A DNA stretch of 64,000 bases. Origin: Rhodothermus marinus DSM 4252 (GTDB lineage Bacteria > Bacteroidota > Rhodothermia > Rhodothermales > Rhodothermaceae). The notes under the pieces were generated by a model. The model had not been told where the DNA came from. It saw only the letters and a program-made list of their open reading frames with translations, and made no database searches. The translations under genes were made by a program, and so were the position numbers. Location of the stretch: the NCBI RefSeq assembly GCF_000024845.1, contig NC_013501.1, positions 810,001 to 874,000 on the forward strand, written 5' to 3'. The number at the start of each line of letters is the position of its first letter. The stretch's first letter is position 1. Below are positions 43,147 to 53,575 of the stretch, piece after piece.

Positions 43147-44631
43147 ATGGTGTTGAATCTGCGTGCGCTGGCGGCGACGCTGGGCGCCCTGCTGGGATTC
43201 CTGGCCGTTGCGCTATTGCTACCGGCGGGCATTGCGCTGCTCTACGAAGAAGCCGCTTGGAAGCCGTTTGTGCTGGCGGCCCTGCTTGCCGGAGTTGTGG
43301 GTGGTGGTCTATGGGTACTCGGTGGGCGCCGTCCCCACGAGCCCGGCATCCGGGAGGGGTTCGCCATCGTGGCGCTGGCGTGGCTGGTGCTCTCGCTTTT
43401 CGGGGCGCTGCCGTTCGTGCTGGGCGACGTGCTCTCCTACACGGACGCCTTTTTCGAGACGATGAGCGGCTTTACCACGACGGGCGCCACCATCCTGGGC
43501 GGCGAGCGCACCCCGGAGATCGAAGCGCTGCCCCGTGCCTATCTGTTCTGGCGGAGCCTGGCGCACTGGCTGGGCGGGATGGGCATCATTGTGCTGACGC
43601 TGGCCATTCTGCCCATCCTGGGCGTGGGCGGCATGCAGCTGTACAAGGCGGAAGTGCCCGGCCCGACGGCCGACAAGCTGACGCCGCGCGTGCGGGAGAC
43701 CGCCCGCCGGCTGTGGTTGATCTACGTGGGCATCACGGCGCTGGAAGTGCTGCTGCTGTTGCCGGCGATGGACTGGTTCGACGCCGTCAACCACGCCTTC
43801 GCCACGATGGCCACGGGCGGCTTTTCCACGAAGAACAGCTCGGTGGGGCAGTTCGGCTCGGCCTACGTGGAGTGGGTCATTACCGTGTTCATGCTGCTGG
43901 CCGGCGCCAACTTCGCGCTGCACTATCGGCTGCTGCACGGGCAGTGGAGGCCGGTGTGGCGGGACACCGAGCTGCGCGTCTACCTGTCGATCGTAGCGGT
44001 TGCCACCGTCCTGATCACGCTGGGCATCTGGGCGCCCCTGCACGCCGAAGGGGACTACCAGACCTATGCGGAACTGGCCGACGCACTGCGGCACGGCGCC
44101 TTCCAGACCGTCTCGATCATCACGACAACGGGGTTCGGCACGGCTGACTACGAGCAATGGTCGCCGCTGGCCGTGGGCGTGCTGTTTCTGCTGTTTTTTG
44201 TGGGCGGCATGGCCGGTTCGACGGGCGGCGGCATCAAGGTGGTACGGCACGTTTTGCTCTTCAAAAACTCCTTTCGGGAATTGAAACAACTGGTCCATCC
44301 CCGCGCCATCGTGCCTGTACGGCTCAACGGCCGGATGGTCAGCGACGAGATTTTGCGGAATGTGCTTTCGTTTTTTGTGCTGTACTTCGGGCTGCTGGGC
44401 ATGGGTACGCTGGCGCTGAGCGCCATGGAGGTGGACCTGCTGAGCGCCTTCGGGGCCGTGCTCTCCTGTCTGGGGAATATCGGTCCGGCGTTCGGGACGA
44501 TGGGTCCGGCCGAGAACTACGCGCATCTGCCGGCGCTGGCCAAGTGGATCCTGGCGCTGCTGATGATGATCGGCCGGTTGGAGATCTTCACCGTGCTCAT
44601 TCTGCTGACGCGCACCTTCTGGCGGCGTTGA
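43147..44631 (+). CDS. trkH: Trk potassium uptake channel subunit TrkH
   Basis: This 494-residue polytopic membrane protein has about ten to twelve hydrophobic segments and four pore-loop-like repeats. Examples are TMSGFTTTGATIL, FATMATGGFSTKNSS, IITTTGFGTADY and LGNIGPAFGTMGP, each carrying the glycine-containing filter region of the Trk/Ktr superfamily. It forms the K+-conducting pore regulated by TrkA. It is the last gene of the run that begins at the nucleotidyltransferase; no terminator hairpin is obvious after it. Confidence 0.95.
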   Translation: MVLNLRALAATLGALLGFLAVALLLPAGIALLYEEAAWKPFVLAALLAGVVGGGLWVLGGRRPHEPGIREGFAIVALAWLVLSLFGALPFVLGDVLSYTDAFFETMSGFTTTGATILGGERTPEIEALPRAYLFWRSLAHWLGGMGIIVLTLAILPILGVGGMQLYKAEVPGPTADKLTPRVRETARRLWLIYVGITALEVLLLLPAMDWFDAVNHAFATMATGGFSTKNSSVGQFGSAYVEWVITVFMLLAGANFALHYRLLHGQWRPVWRDTELRVYLSIVAVATVLITLGIWAPLHAEGDYQTYAELADALRHGAFQTVSIITTTGFGTADYEQWSPLAVGVLFLLFFVGGMAGSTGGGIKVVRHVLLFKNSFRELKQLVHPRAIVPVRLNGRMVSDEILRNVLSFFVLYFGLLGMGTLALSAMEVDLLSAFGAVLSCLGNIGPAFGTMGPAENYAHLPALAKWILALLMMIGRLEIFTVLILLTRTFWRR

Positions 44632-44837
44632 TTTCTGTGAAAAATGGGAGAAGATGTGCAATCCTTTCTTTTGAAGTTGATCGGTATGTGTTGTCCGTAT
44701 TTTAGCAGGAAAGCGCATCCATATTCAAAAAAATGTTTGGAAAAGCGGGATCTTTCTTTATTTAATAAAACAAAAAGCGCTACCGATCCTGTTTGATGAG
44801 CGTGTCGTGGATGATCGGCCCTGGTTCGGCGAAACGG
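44632..44837. other. AT-rich intergenic stretch before the branched-chain operon
   Basis: This is about 205 bases without a credible gene. The part from 44640 to 44800 is much richer in A and T than the rest of the window, including a TTTATTTAATAAA stretch. A plus-strand TTG at 44677-44679 and TATTTTAG at 44698-44705, 18 bases apart, resemble a Bacteroidota-type promoter. Otherwise I see nothing definite. Confidence 0.4.
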
Positions 44838-44866
44838 TTGACATCTGGGCCATTTGCACGTTAATT
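44838..44866 (+). promoter_or_regulatory. Predicted sigma70-like promoter of the ilv-leu operon
   Basis: TTGACA (44838-44843) and TTAATT (44861-44866) are separated by 17 bases and lie 36 bases upstream of the leader-peptide ATG. The -35 is perfect; the -10 matches three to four of six positions. Confidence 0.55.
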
Positions 44867-44902
44867 AGGCCACACGTTGCACGCAAAAGCTGAAAGGTTT
44901 TT

Positions 44903-45103
44903 ATGTCACACGGACGTCACCGGATGAACACAGTGGCTGCGTGCGGTCAGGCGACCGCGCTGGTGACGTCGTGGGCCCATCCCTTTGATCAGGGGATGAC
45001 CGCGCGAGTACAGCAGGTTGTAGCCGGGAGCAGCCTCCGACTTCGGGCGCTGCCGCTGCTCCTTATTGGCCTGCTCGTACTCATTATTGGCCTTATTGGC
45101 TGA
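44903..45103 (+). CDS. Predicted branched-chain amino acid leader peptide (attenuator ORF)
   Basis: This 66-codon ORF lies directly before ilvB and is preceded by AAAGG five bases before the ATG. Its last 17 residues (LPLLLIGLLVLIIGLIG) contain 13 Leu, Ile or Val, and the ORF ends 142 bases before the ilvB start. This is the layout of ilv/leu leader peptides, in which ribosome stalling at BCAA codons reports starvation. The codons used include CTC, CTT, GTA and ATT. The DNA contains TTATTGGC three times within the codon run. A second ATG at 44924 would give a shorter peptide. The alternative is a small hydrophobic membrane protein. Confidence 0.65.
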   Translation: MSHGRHRMNTVAACGQATALVTSWAHPFDQGMTARVQQVVAGSSLRLRALPLLLIGLLVLIIGLIG

Positions 45104-45113
45104 TACGCACGGC

Positions 45114-45182
45114 GGTCAATCCCCTTGGCACTTCACAGGTAGGGCGGTTCAGAAGCGCTTGAGGCCGGGGGATTGACCCCGG
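45114..45182 (+). promoter_or_regulatory. Mutually exclusive RNA stems between the leader peptide and ilvB
   Basis: GGTCAATCCCC (45114-45124) pairs perfectly with GGGGATTGACC (45168-45178), an 11-bp long-range stem that begins 11 bases after the leader stop codon. A competing local hairpin, CCGGGG (45165-45170) with CCCCGG (45177-45182), uses the same downstream bases. Only one can form. This is the expected logic of an attenuation switch, although no T-run follows, so termination would be Rho-dependent or control would be at translation. Confidence 0.5.
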
Positions 45183-45245
45183 AAGCCAGACCGAGCGAAC
45201 CAGAAAACCAGACCAATTTTCACCGTCCAAGCCTGTGAGGTAGCC

Positions 45246-47039
45246 ATGCGTACCGACACGATCCCGCTGGTCCGATCTGCCCGTCCGGCCCTGAGCGCCG
45301 AAGGCGAGCCTGTGGCCGCATCCACCGAACCCGTGACCGGCGCCGAAATCTTCGTACGGTCGCTGGAGGCCGAGGGCGTCGAGATCGTCTTCGGGCATCC
45401 CGGCGGCGCCGTCATCCACATCTACGACGAAATCGCCCGCCTCAAGCCGCGCTTTCAGCACATCCTTGTACGCCATGAGCAGGGCGGCACGCACATGGCC
45501 GAAGGCTATGCCAAGGCCACGGGGCGTGTGGGTACGGTACTGGTCACCAGCGGACCCGGAGCCACCAACACGGTCACGGGCATCGCTGACGCCTACATGG
45601 ACTCGGTGCCCATCGTGGTCTTCACCGGTCAGGTGCCCACCAAACTGATCGGCAACGACGCCTTCCAGGAAACCGACACGATGGGGATCACGCGCTCGAT
45701 CACGAAGCACAGCTTCCTGGTGCGCGACGTGCGCGATCTGGCCTGGACGATCAAGGCCGCCTATCACATTGCGCGCACGGGGCGTCCGGGGCCTGTGGTG
45801 GTGGACCTGCCCAAAGACGTGTTGCTGGCAAAGGCACCTTTTGCCTATCCGGAGGAGGTTCACCTGCGGGGCTACAGGCTGCCGGGGCCGCCAGATCCGG
45901 AACGCATCCGGGAAGCGGCGGAGCTGATCGCCGCGTCGCGGCGACCGCTGCTCTACGTGGGGGGCGGCACGATCAACGCGAACGCGGCCGACCTGCTGAC
46001 TCAACTGGCCCGAAAGGCCCGCATCCCGGTCACTACGACCCTGCACGGGCTGGGCGCCTTCCCGGAAGACGATCCGCTCGCGCTGGGCATGCTGGGCATG
46101 CACGGCACCTGGTACGCCAACCAGGCCGTGCAGCACGCCGACCTGATCATCGCCGTGGGCGCGCGCTTCGACGACCGGGTGACCGGCCGCGTCGATTCCT
46201 GGGCGCCCTATGCGAAGGTGATCCACATCGACATCGACCCGTCCTGCATCTCGAAGAACGTCCCGGTCGACTGCGCCATCGTGGGCGACGTGCGCGAGGT
46301 GCTGGAGCAGTTGCTCCCGCTGGTGGAGCCCAAAGACACGAAAGAATGGCTGGCCAAGATCGAGTACTGGCGCGCCGAGTGCCCGCTCACCTATGAAAAA
46401 GGCGATGGCAAGCTGCGGGCGCAATACGTCATCGAACGCATCCGCGCCAAGACGGGCGGCCACGCCGTAGTGGTCTCCGACGTGGGGCAGCATCAGATGT
46501 GGACGGCCCAGTACTTCCGCTTCCTGCACCCGCGTACGCACATCACTTCAGGCGGGCTGGGCACGATGGGCTTTGCCCTGCCGGCCGCCATCGGCGCTGC
46601 CTTCGGGCTGCGCGGACGAAGCGACTGGCCGGTGGTCTGCATCAGCGGCGACGGCGGGTTCGTGATGAACGCCCAGGAGCTGGGCGTGGCCGCGGCGCAT
46701 CGCCTGCCCATCAAAGTGGCCATCATCAACAACAATTTCCTGGGCATGGTCCGGCAGTGGCAGGAGCTGTTCCACGAAAACCGGTTCAGCCACACGGACC
46801 TGTCCGACACGAACCCGGACTTCGTCAAGCTGGCCGAGGCATTCCACTGCGTGGGCCTGCGGGCTACCCGGCCCGAAGAGGTCGATGCCGTGCTGGACGA
46901 GGCCTGGAAGGTGAACGATCGGCCCGTTGTGATCGACTTTCGGGTGGTGAAGGAAGAACTGGTCTTCCCGATGGTGCCGGCCGGCGCTTCGACCAGCGAA
47001 ATGATCACCAAGCGTCTCACCCCTAACGCTTTTGTCTGA
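45246..47039 (+). CDS. ilvB: Acetolactate synthase large subunit
   Basis: This 597-residue ThDP enzyme has an EGVEIVFGHPGGAV N-terminal domain, the catalytic glutamate in RHEQGGTHMAEGYAKATG, the VTSGPGATN loop, and the ThDP/Mg motif GDGGFVMNAQELGVAA ending IINNN. It joins two pyruvates to acetolactate (valine/leucine) or pyruvate and 2-oxobutyrate (isoleucine). An N-terminal extension of about 25 residues precedes the conserved domain. The gene follows the leader region and is followed after 8 bases by ilvN, its regulatory partner. Confidence 0.96.
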   Translation: MRTDTIPLVRSARPALSAEGEPVAASTEPVTGAEIFVRSLEAEGVEIVFGHPGGAVIHIYDEIARLKPRFQHILVRHEQGGTHMAEGYAKATGRVGTVLVTSGPGATNTVTGIADAYMDSVPIVVFTGQVPTKLIGNDAFQETDTMGITRSITKHSFLVRDVRDLAWTIKAAYHIARTGRPGPVVVDLPKDVLLAKAPFAYPEEVHLRGYRLPGPPDPERIREAAELIAASRRPLLYVGGGTINANAADLLTQLARKARIPVTTTLHGLGAFPEDDPLALGMLGMHGTWYANQAVQHADLIIAVGARFDDRVTGRVDSWAPYAKVIHIDIDPSCISKNVPVDCAIVGDVREVLEQLLPLVEPKDTKEWLAKIEYWRAECPLTYEKGDGKLRAQYVIERIRAKTGGHAVVVSDVGQHQMWTAQYFRFLHPRTHITSGGLGTMGFALPAAIGAAFGLRGRSDWPVVCISGDGGFVMNAQELGVAAAHRLPIKVAIINNNFLGMVRQWQELFHENRFSHTDLSDTNPDFVKLAEAFHCVGLRATRPEEVDAVLDEAWKVNDRPVVIDFRVVKEELVFPMVPAGASTSEMITKRLTPNAFV

Positions 47040-47047
47040 GGTGCGCC

Positions 47048-49802
<2,755 letters not shown>

Positions 49803-49822
49803 AAACCAATTCGGAAGGAGAC

Positions 49823-49897
49823 ATGGACGAAGGGGTTGTAGCGGTACGAAGCGGCAGGGTGGGACGGCGACTTAGCCGGCGCCCGGCCACCGAGTAG
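49823..49897 (+). CDS. Possible 24-residue peptide ORF between leuB and leuA
   Basis: ATG 49823 is preceded by GGAAGGAG four bases upstream, the strongest Shine-Dalgarno sequence in this operon, and opens a 24-codon ORF ending at TAG 49897. The peptide is arginine-rich (VAVRSGRVGRRLSRRP) and not rich in Leu, Ile or Val. The true leuA start lies 100 bases downstream with a weak ribosome binding site. The last codons overlap the left arm of a stable RNA stem, so translation could control folding. No homologue is known to me. Confidence 0.45.
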   Translation: MDEGVVAVRSGRVGRRLSRRPATE

Positions 49898-49939
49898 GTC
49901 CGGCAACCGGGTGCCGCGGGTTGCCGACAGGCCGGGCGC
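49879..49939 (+). promoter_or_regulatory. Nested RNA structure upstream of leuA
   Basis: An outer stem, GCGCCCGGCC (49879-49888) with GGCCGGGCGC (49930-49939), is a perfect 10-bp pairing. Inside it GTCCGGCAACC (49898-49908) pairs with GGTTGCCGAC (49919-49928) with one bulged C. The structure ends 57 bases before the leuA ATG. It has no T-run and looks like a cis-acting RNA element or a cap on translation. Confidence 0.5.
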
Positions 49940-49996
49940 GCTATGTGGCCGAAGCGGCAACATCCGAACCTTCCGTCCCAAACCCTGCCAACAGCC

Positions 49997-51610
49997 ATGA
50001 GCGACCGTATCATCATCTTCGACACCACGCTGCGCGACGGCGAGCAGGCGCCGGGCGCTTCCATGACGATCGACGAAAAGCTGCGCATTGCGCATCAACT
50101 GGCCCGGCTGAACGTGGATGTCATCGAGGCTGGCTTCCCGATCTCCTCGCCGGCTCAGTTCGAAGCCGTGCAGCGCATCGCCGCCGAGGTGGAAGGTCCC
50201 GTCATCTGCGCGCTGGCACGGGCGCGCGAAGAGGACATCCGGGCGGCCGCCGAAGCGCTCAAGCCCGGCAAACGCACGCGCATCCACACGTTCATTGCCA
50301 CCAGCGACATCCACATCGACGCGAAATTCGGCGACGAGCGCTACGGGCGCACGCTGGCCGAAAAGCGCCGGACGATCCTGCGTCTGGCCGAAGAGGCCGT
50401 CCGGCTGGCCCGCACCTTCACCGACGACGTGGAGTTCAGCGCCGAGGATGCCGGCCGCACCGACGTGGGCTACCTGGCCGAAGTCGTGCAGGTAGCTATC
50501 GAGGCCGGCGCTACCACGATCAACCTGCCCGATACGACCGGCTACTGCGTGCCCGACGAGTACGCGGCCATGTTCCGGGAAGTAATCCGGCGGGTGCAGC
50601 CGCCTCCGCACGTCATCTTCTCGGCGCACTGCCACGACGACCTGGGGCTGGCCGTGGCCAACTCGCTGGCGGCCGTGCAGGCGGGCGTGCGCCAGATCGA
50701 GTGCACGATCAACGGCATCGGCGAGCGGGCCGGCAATGCCGCCCTCGAAGAGGTCGTCATGGCGCTGAAGGTGCGTGGCGAGCGGTTTGGTCGCCTGCAG
50801 GTGAACATCGTCACGCAACACCTGACGGAAACCAGCCGCATGGTGTCGATGGCCACCGGCTTTCCGGTGCCGCCCAACAAGGCCATTGTCGGCCGCAACG
50901 CCTTCAGCCATGAGGCCGGTATTCACCAGCACGGCGTGCTGCGGCGGCGCGATACCTACGAGATCATGCGCGCCGAAGACGTGGGCCAGGAGCCCGAACA
51001 GATCCGGCTGGGACGCCACTCGGGGCGGCACGGCCTCTTCAGCCGCCTGGCCAAACTGGGTATCGAAGTTCCGGAGGAGCGCAAGGAGGAAGTCTATCGG
51101 CGCTTCCTGGCGCTGGCCGACCTGAAAAAGGAAATCTACGACGAGGATCTGCGCCGCCTGGTAGCGGAGCAACCGGACGAAAACCCGGAGGCGCTCTACC
51201 AGCTCATGGAAATGCACGTCGCGACCGGTACGCACCGGGCACCGGAGGCCGAGGTGCAGATCCTCAACCGGGCGACCAATACGCTGCACATCGGACGGGC
51301 CACCGGCGACGGTCCGGTCAACGCCATCTACAAGGCGATCGATCAGGCCGTGGGAGCCGCGCACGAGCTGGTCAGCTACGAGCTGCGTTCGGTCACCGAA
51401 GGGGCCGACGCCGTGGGCGAGGTGACCGTCGTGATCGACTTCAACGGCACGCGCTTCACGGGCGTGGCCCGGCACACCGACGTGCTGCGCGCGTCGGCCG
51501 ACGCCTACCTGGAGGCCATCAACCAGCTCGAGCAGTACCGGGCCGACCGGGAAAGCGTCACGTTCGTACGTGCCGGTATCATGCAATCCTTTGGCGGTGC
51601 AGCCGCCTGA
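49997..51610 (+). CDS. leuA: 2-isopropylmalate synthase
   Basis: This predicted protein of 537 residues has the DRE-TIM barrel motif FDTTLRDGEQAPGASM at its start, HCHDDLGLAVANSLAA with the metal-binding histidines, and NGIGERAGNAALEE. A LeuA allosteric domain occupies the C-terminal 130 residues. It condenses acetyl-CoA and 2-oxoisovalerate and is normally inhibited by leucine. ATG 49997 is chosen because homology starts at MSDRIIIFDTT; the frame is open back to 49943. It is slightly longer than the usual 500-520 residues. Confidence 0.95.
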   Translation: MSDRIIIFDTTLRDGEQAPGASMTIDEKLRIAHQLARLNVDVIEAGFPISSPAQFEAVQRIAAEVEGPVICALARAREEDIRAAAEALKPGKRTRIHTFIATSDIHIDAKFGDERYGRTLAEKRRTILRLAEEAVRLARTFTDDVEFSAEDAGRTDVGYLAEVVQVAIEAGATTINLPDTTGYCVPDEYAAMFREVIRRVQPPPHVIFSAHCHDDLGLAVANSLAAVQAGVRQIECTINGIGERAGNAALEEVVMALKVRGERFGRLQVNIVTQHLTETSRMVSMATGFPVPPNKAIVGRNAFSHEAGIHQHGVLRRRDTYEIMRAEDVGQEPEQIRLGRHSGRHGLFSRLAKLGIEVPEERKEEVYRRFLALADLKKEIYDEDLRRLVAEQPDENPEALYQLMEMHVATGTHRAPEAEVQILNRATNTLHIGRATGDGPVNAIYKAIDQAVGAAHELVSYELRSVTEGADAVGEVTVVIDFNGTRFTGVARHTDVLRASADAYLEAINQLEQYRADRESVTFVRAGIMQSFGGAAA

Positions 51611-51635
51611 ACCATAAACCCACAGGGGAACGCCT

Positions 51636-52934
51636 ATGGGCATGACCATCACCGAAAAGATCCTGGCCCGCCACGCCGGGCGCGACCGGGTAACCCCGGG
51701 CGAAAACATCTGGATCAGCGTCGACATCCTGATGACGCACGACGTGTGCGGGCCGCCAACTATCGAAATCTTCAAGCGCGAGTTTGGACCGAATGCCCGC
51801 GTGTGGGATCGCGAAAAAGTCGTGATCCTTCCGGACCACTACATCTTTACGGCCGATCCGCACGCGCGGCGCAATATCGAGATCCTGCGCGAGTTCGCCC
51901 GCGAGCAGGACCTGCCCTATTACTACGACGTGGGAACGTCCCGCTACAAGGGCGTCTGCCACGTGGCGCTCGCCGAAGAGGGCTTCAACCGTCCGGGCAT
52001 CGTGCTGATCGGCACCGACAGCCACACCTGCACGTCGGGGGCCTTCGGCCTCTTTTCGACGGGGGTGGGCAACACGGACGCGGCCTTCATCATGGGCACC
52101 GGCAAGATCTGGGTCAAGGTGCCCGAAACCATGCGCTTCATCTTCGAGGGCAGCCTGCCGCCCTACCTGATGGCCAAGGACCTCATCCTGGCCATCATCG
52201 GCGACATCGGGATCGACGGGGCGACCTACCGTGCCATGGAATTCGACGGGGAGGCCGTCTACGACCTGTCGATCGAAGAGCGCATGACGCTCACGAACAT
52301 GGCGATCGAAGCGGGCGGCAAGAGCGGCATCATCGCGCCCGACGAGAAGACGATCGCCTACGTGCGGGAGCGGACCGATGCGCCCTTCGAGATCTATCAC
52401 AGCGATCCCGATGCGCGCTACCACTCGGAGTACGTCTACGACGTCTCGAAGCTGGAGCCCGTCGTGGCCAAACCGCACCGGCCCGACAACCGGGCGACCG
52501 TCACCGAGGTGGCCGGCACGAAGCTCGACCGTGCCTATATCGGGAGCTGCACGGGCGGTAAGCTGGAAGACTTCATCGCGGCCGCCCGCATCCTGAAGGG
52601 GCAGGAGGTGCGGATCGATACCTTCGTGGTGCCGGCTTCCACCTACGTGGAGCAGCAGTTGCACCACTACAAGATCGACGGCGTCTCGCTCTACGACATC
52701 TTCGTGAATGCGGGTTGCAAGATCGGCCATGCCAGTTGTGGCGCGTGCCTGGGCGGTCCGCCCGACACGTTCGGCCGCACGCACGGCACCGAGGTGGTCA
52801 TCTCGACCACGAACCGCAACTTCCCGGGCCGCATGGGCTCCAAGCAGGCCTCCGTCTATCTGGCCTCGCCGCTGACGGTGGCCGCTTCGGCCCTGACGGG
52901 CGTCATCACCGACCCGCGCGAAGTGCTGGTGTAA
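51636..52934 (+). CDS. leuC: 3-isopropylmalate dehydratase large subunit
   Basis: This 432-residue 4Fe-4S hydro-lyase has cluster cysteines in GTDSHTCTSGAFG, in SCTGGKLEDF, and in GCKIGHASCGACLGG. At about 430 residues it belongs to the shorter archaeal/homoaconitase-like LeuC class and not the 465-residue enterobacterial class. With LeuD it isomerises 2- to 3-isopropylmalate and, in the citramalate route, citramalate to 3-methylmalate. A strong hairpin separates it from leuD. Confidence 0.94.
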   Translation: MGMTITEKILARHAGRDRVTPGENIWISVDILMTHDVCGPPTIEIFKREFGPNARVWDREKVVILPDHYIFTADPHARRNIEILREFAREQDLPYYYDVGTSRYKGVCHVALAEEGFNRPGIVLIGTDSHTCTSGAFGLFSTGVGNTDAAFIMGTGKIWVKVPETMRFIFEGSLPPYLMAKDLILAIIGDIGIDGATYRAMEFDGEAVYDLSIEERMTLTNMAIEAGGKSGIIAPDEKTIAYVRERTDAPFEIYHSDPDARYHSEYVYDVSKLEPVVAKPHRPDNRATVTEVAGTKLDRAYIGSCTGGKLEDFIAAARILKGQEVRIDTFVVPASTYVEQQLHHYKIDGVSLYDIFVNAGCKIGHASCGACLGGPPDTFGRTHGTEVVISTTNRNFPGRMGSKQASVYLASPLTVAASALTGVITDPREVLV

Positions 52935-52946
52935 TCCTGAAAAACA

Positions 52947-52980
52947 CGGGGTGGAGCAGTCTCCGGACTGCTCCACCCCG
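52947..52980 (+). terminator. Perfect 15-bp hairpin between leuC and leuD
   Basis: CGGGGTGGAGCAGTC (52947-52961) and GACTGCTCCACCCCG (52966-52980) form a perfect 15-bp stem with a TCCG tetraloop. It is followed by CTTTCC, not a real T-run, so it may reduce read-through, protect the 3' end of the leuC message, or act as a partial terminator inside the operon. Confidence 0.55.
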
Positions 52981-53000
52981 CTTTCCAACCCGATACGGCT

Positions 53001-53570
53001 ATGAAAGACATCATCCGTGGGCTGGCCTACGTCGTAGGTGACTCGATCGACACCGACCAGATCATTCCGGCGCAACACCTGGTCTACAGCCTGACGCGTC
53101 CCGAAGAACGGCGGCTCTATGGCCGCTATGCGCTCAGCGGCGTACCGGCCGAAGGCCAGGGCCTTCCGTTCGGTAACATTCCGTTTACCGAGCCGGACGC
53201 CTACAAAAGCCGCTTCAAGATCGTGGTGGCCGGCAAGAATTTCGGCTGCGGTTCCTCGCGCGAGCACGCCCCGTTCGCGCTCCAGGAAGCCGGCTGCGAG
53301 GCCGTCGTCGCCGAAAGCTATGCGCGCATCTTCTACCGCAACGCCATCGACGGCGGCTTTGTCGTGCCGTTCGAAACGCCGGTTCGCCTGATCGACAAAA
53401 TCCGCACAGGCGACGAGCTGGAGATCGACACGCGCCTGGCCAAGCTGACGAATCTGACCACCGGCGAAGAATTTCTGCTCCATCCACTGGGCGAAGTGGC
53501 CGAAATCCTGCGGGCGGGCAACCTGTTCGAGTATGCCCGTAAGGCCGGCCTGATCCCCACAAACGCCTGA
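53001..53570 (+). CDS. leuD: 3-isopropylmalate dehydratase small subunit
   Basis: This 189-residue swivel domain has DSIDTDQIIPAQHL near the N-terminus and the conserved FGCGSSREHAPFAL near residue 82. ESYARIFYRNAIDGG follows. It completes the active site of LeuC. Length is between the archaeal (about 165) and enterobacterial (about 200) forms. cimA follows after 5 bases. Confidence 0.95.
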   Translation: MKDIIRGLAYVVGDSIDTDQIIPAQHLVYSLTRPEERRLYGRYALSGVPAEGQGLPFGNIPFTEPDAYKSRFKIVVAGKNFGCGSSREHAPFALQEAGCEAVVAESYARIFYRNAIDGGFVVPFETPVRLIDKIRTGDELEIDTRLAKLTNLTTGEEFLLHPLGEVAEILRAGNLFEYARKAGLIPTNA

Positions 53571-53575
53571 TAGCC

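Noticed and set aside
45061-45100. Repeated TTATTGGC considered as a CRISPR or tandem-repeat element
   Set aside because: Three short copies are explained by repeated Leu-Ile-Gly codons in the leader peptide; there are no regular spacers.
51579-53483. Long minus-strand open frame opposite leuC and leuD (and similar ones at 4557-6311 and 53333-55048)
   Set aside because: Histidine/arginine-rich composition and full overlap with conserved enzymes identify these as shadows of GC-rich codon usage.
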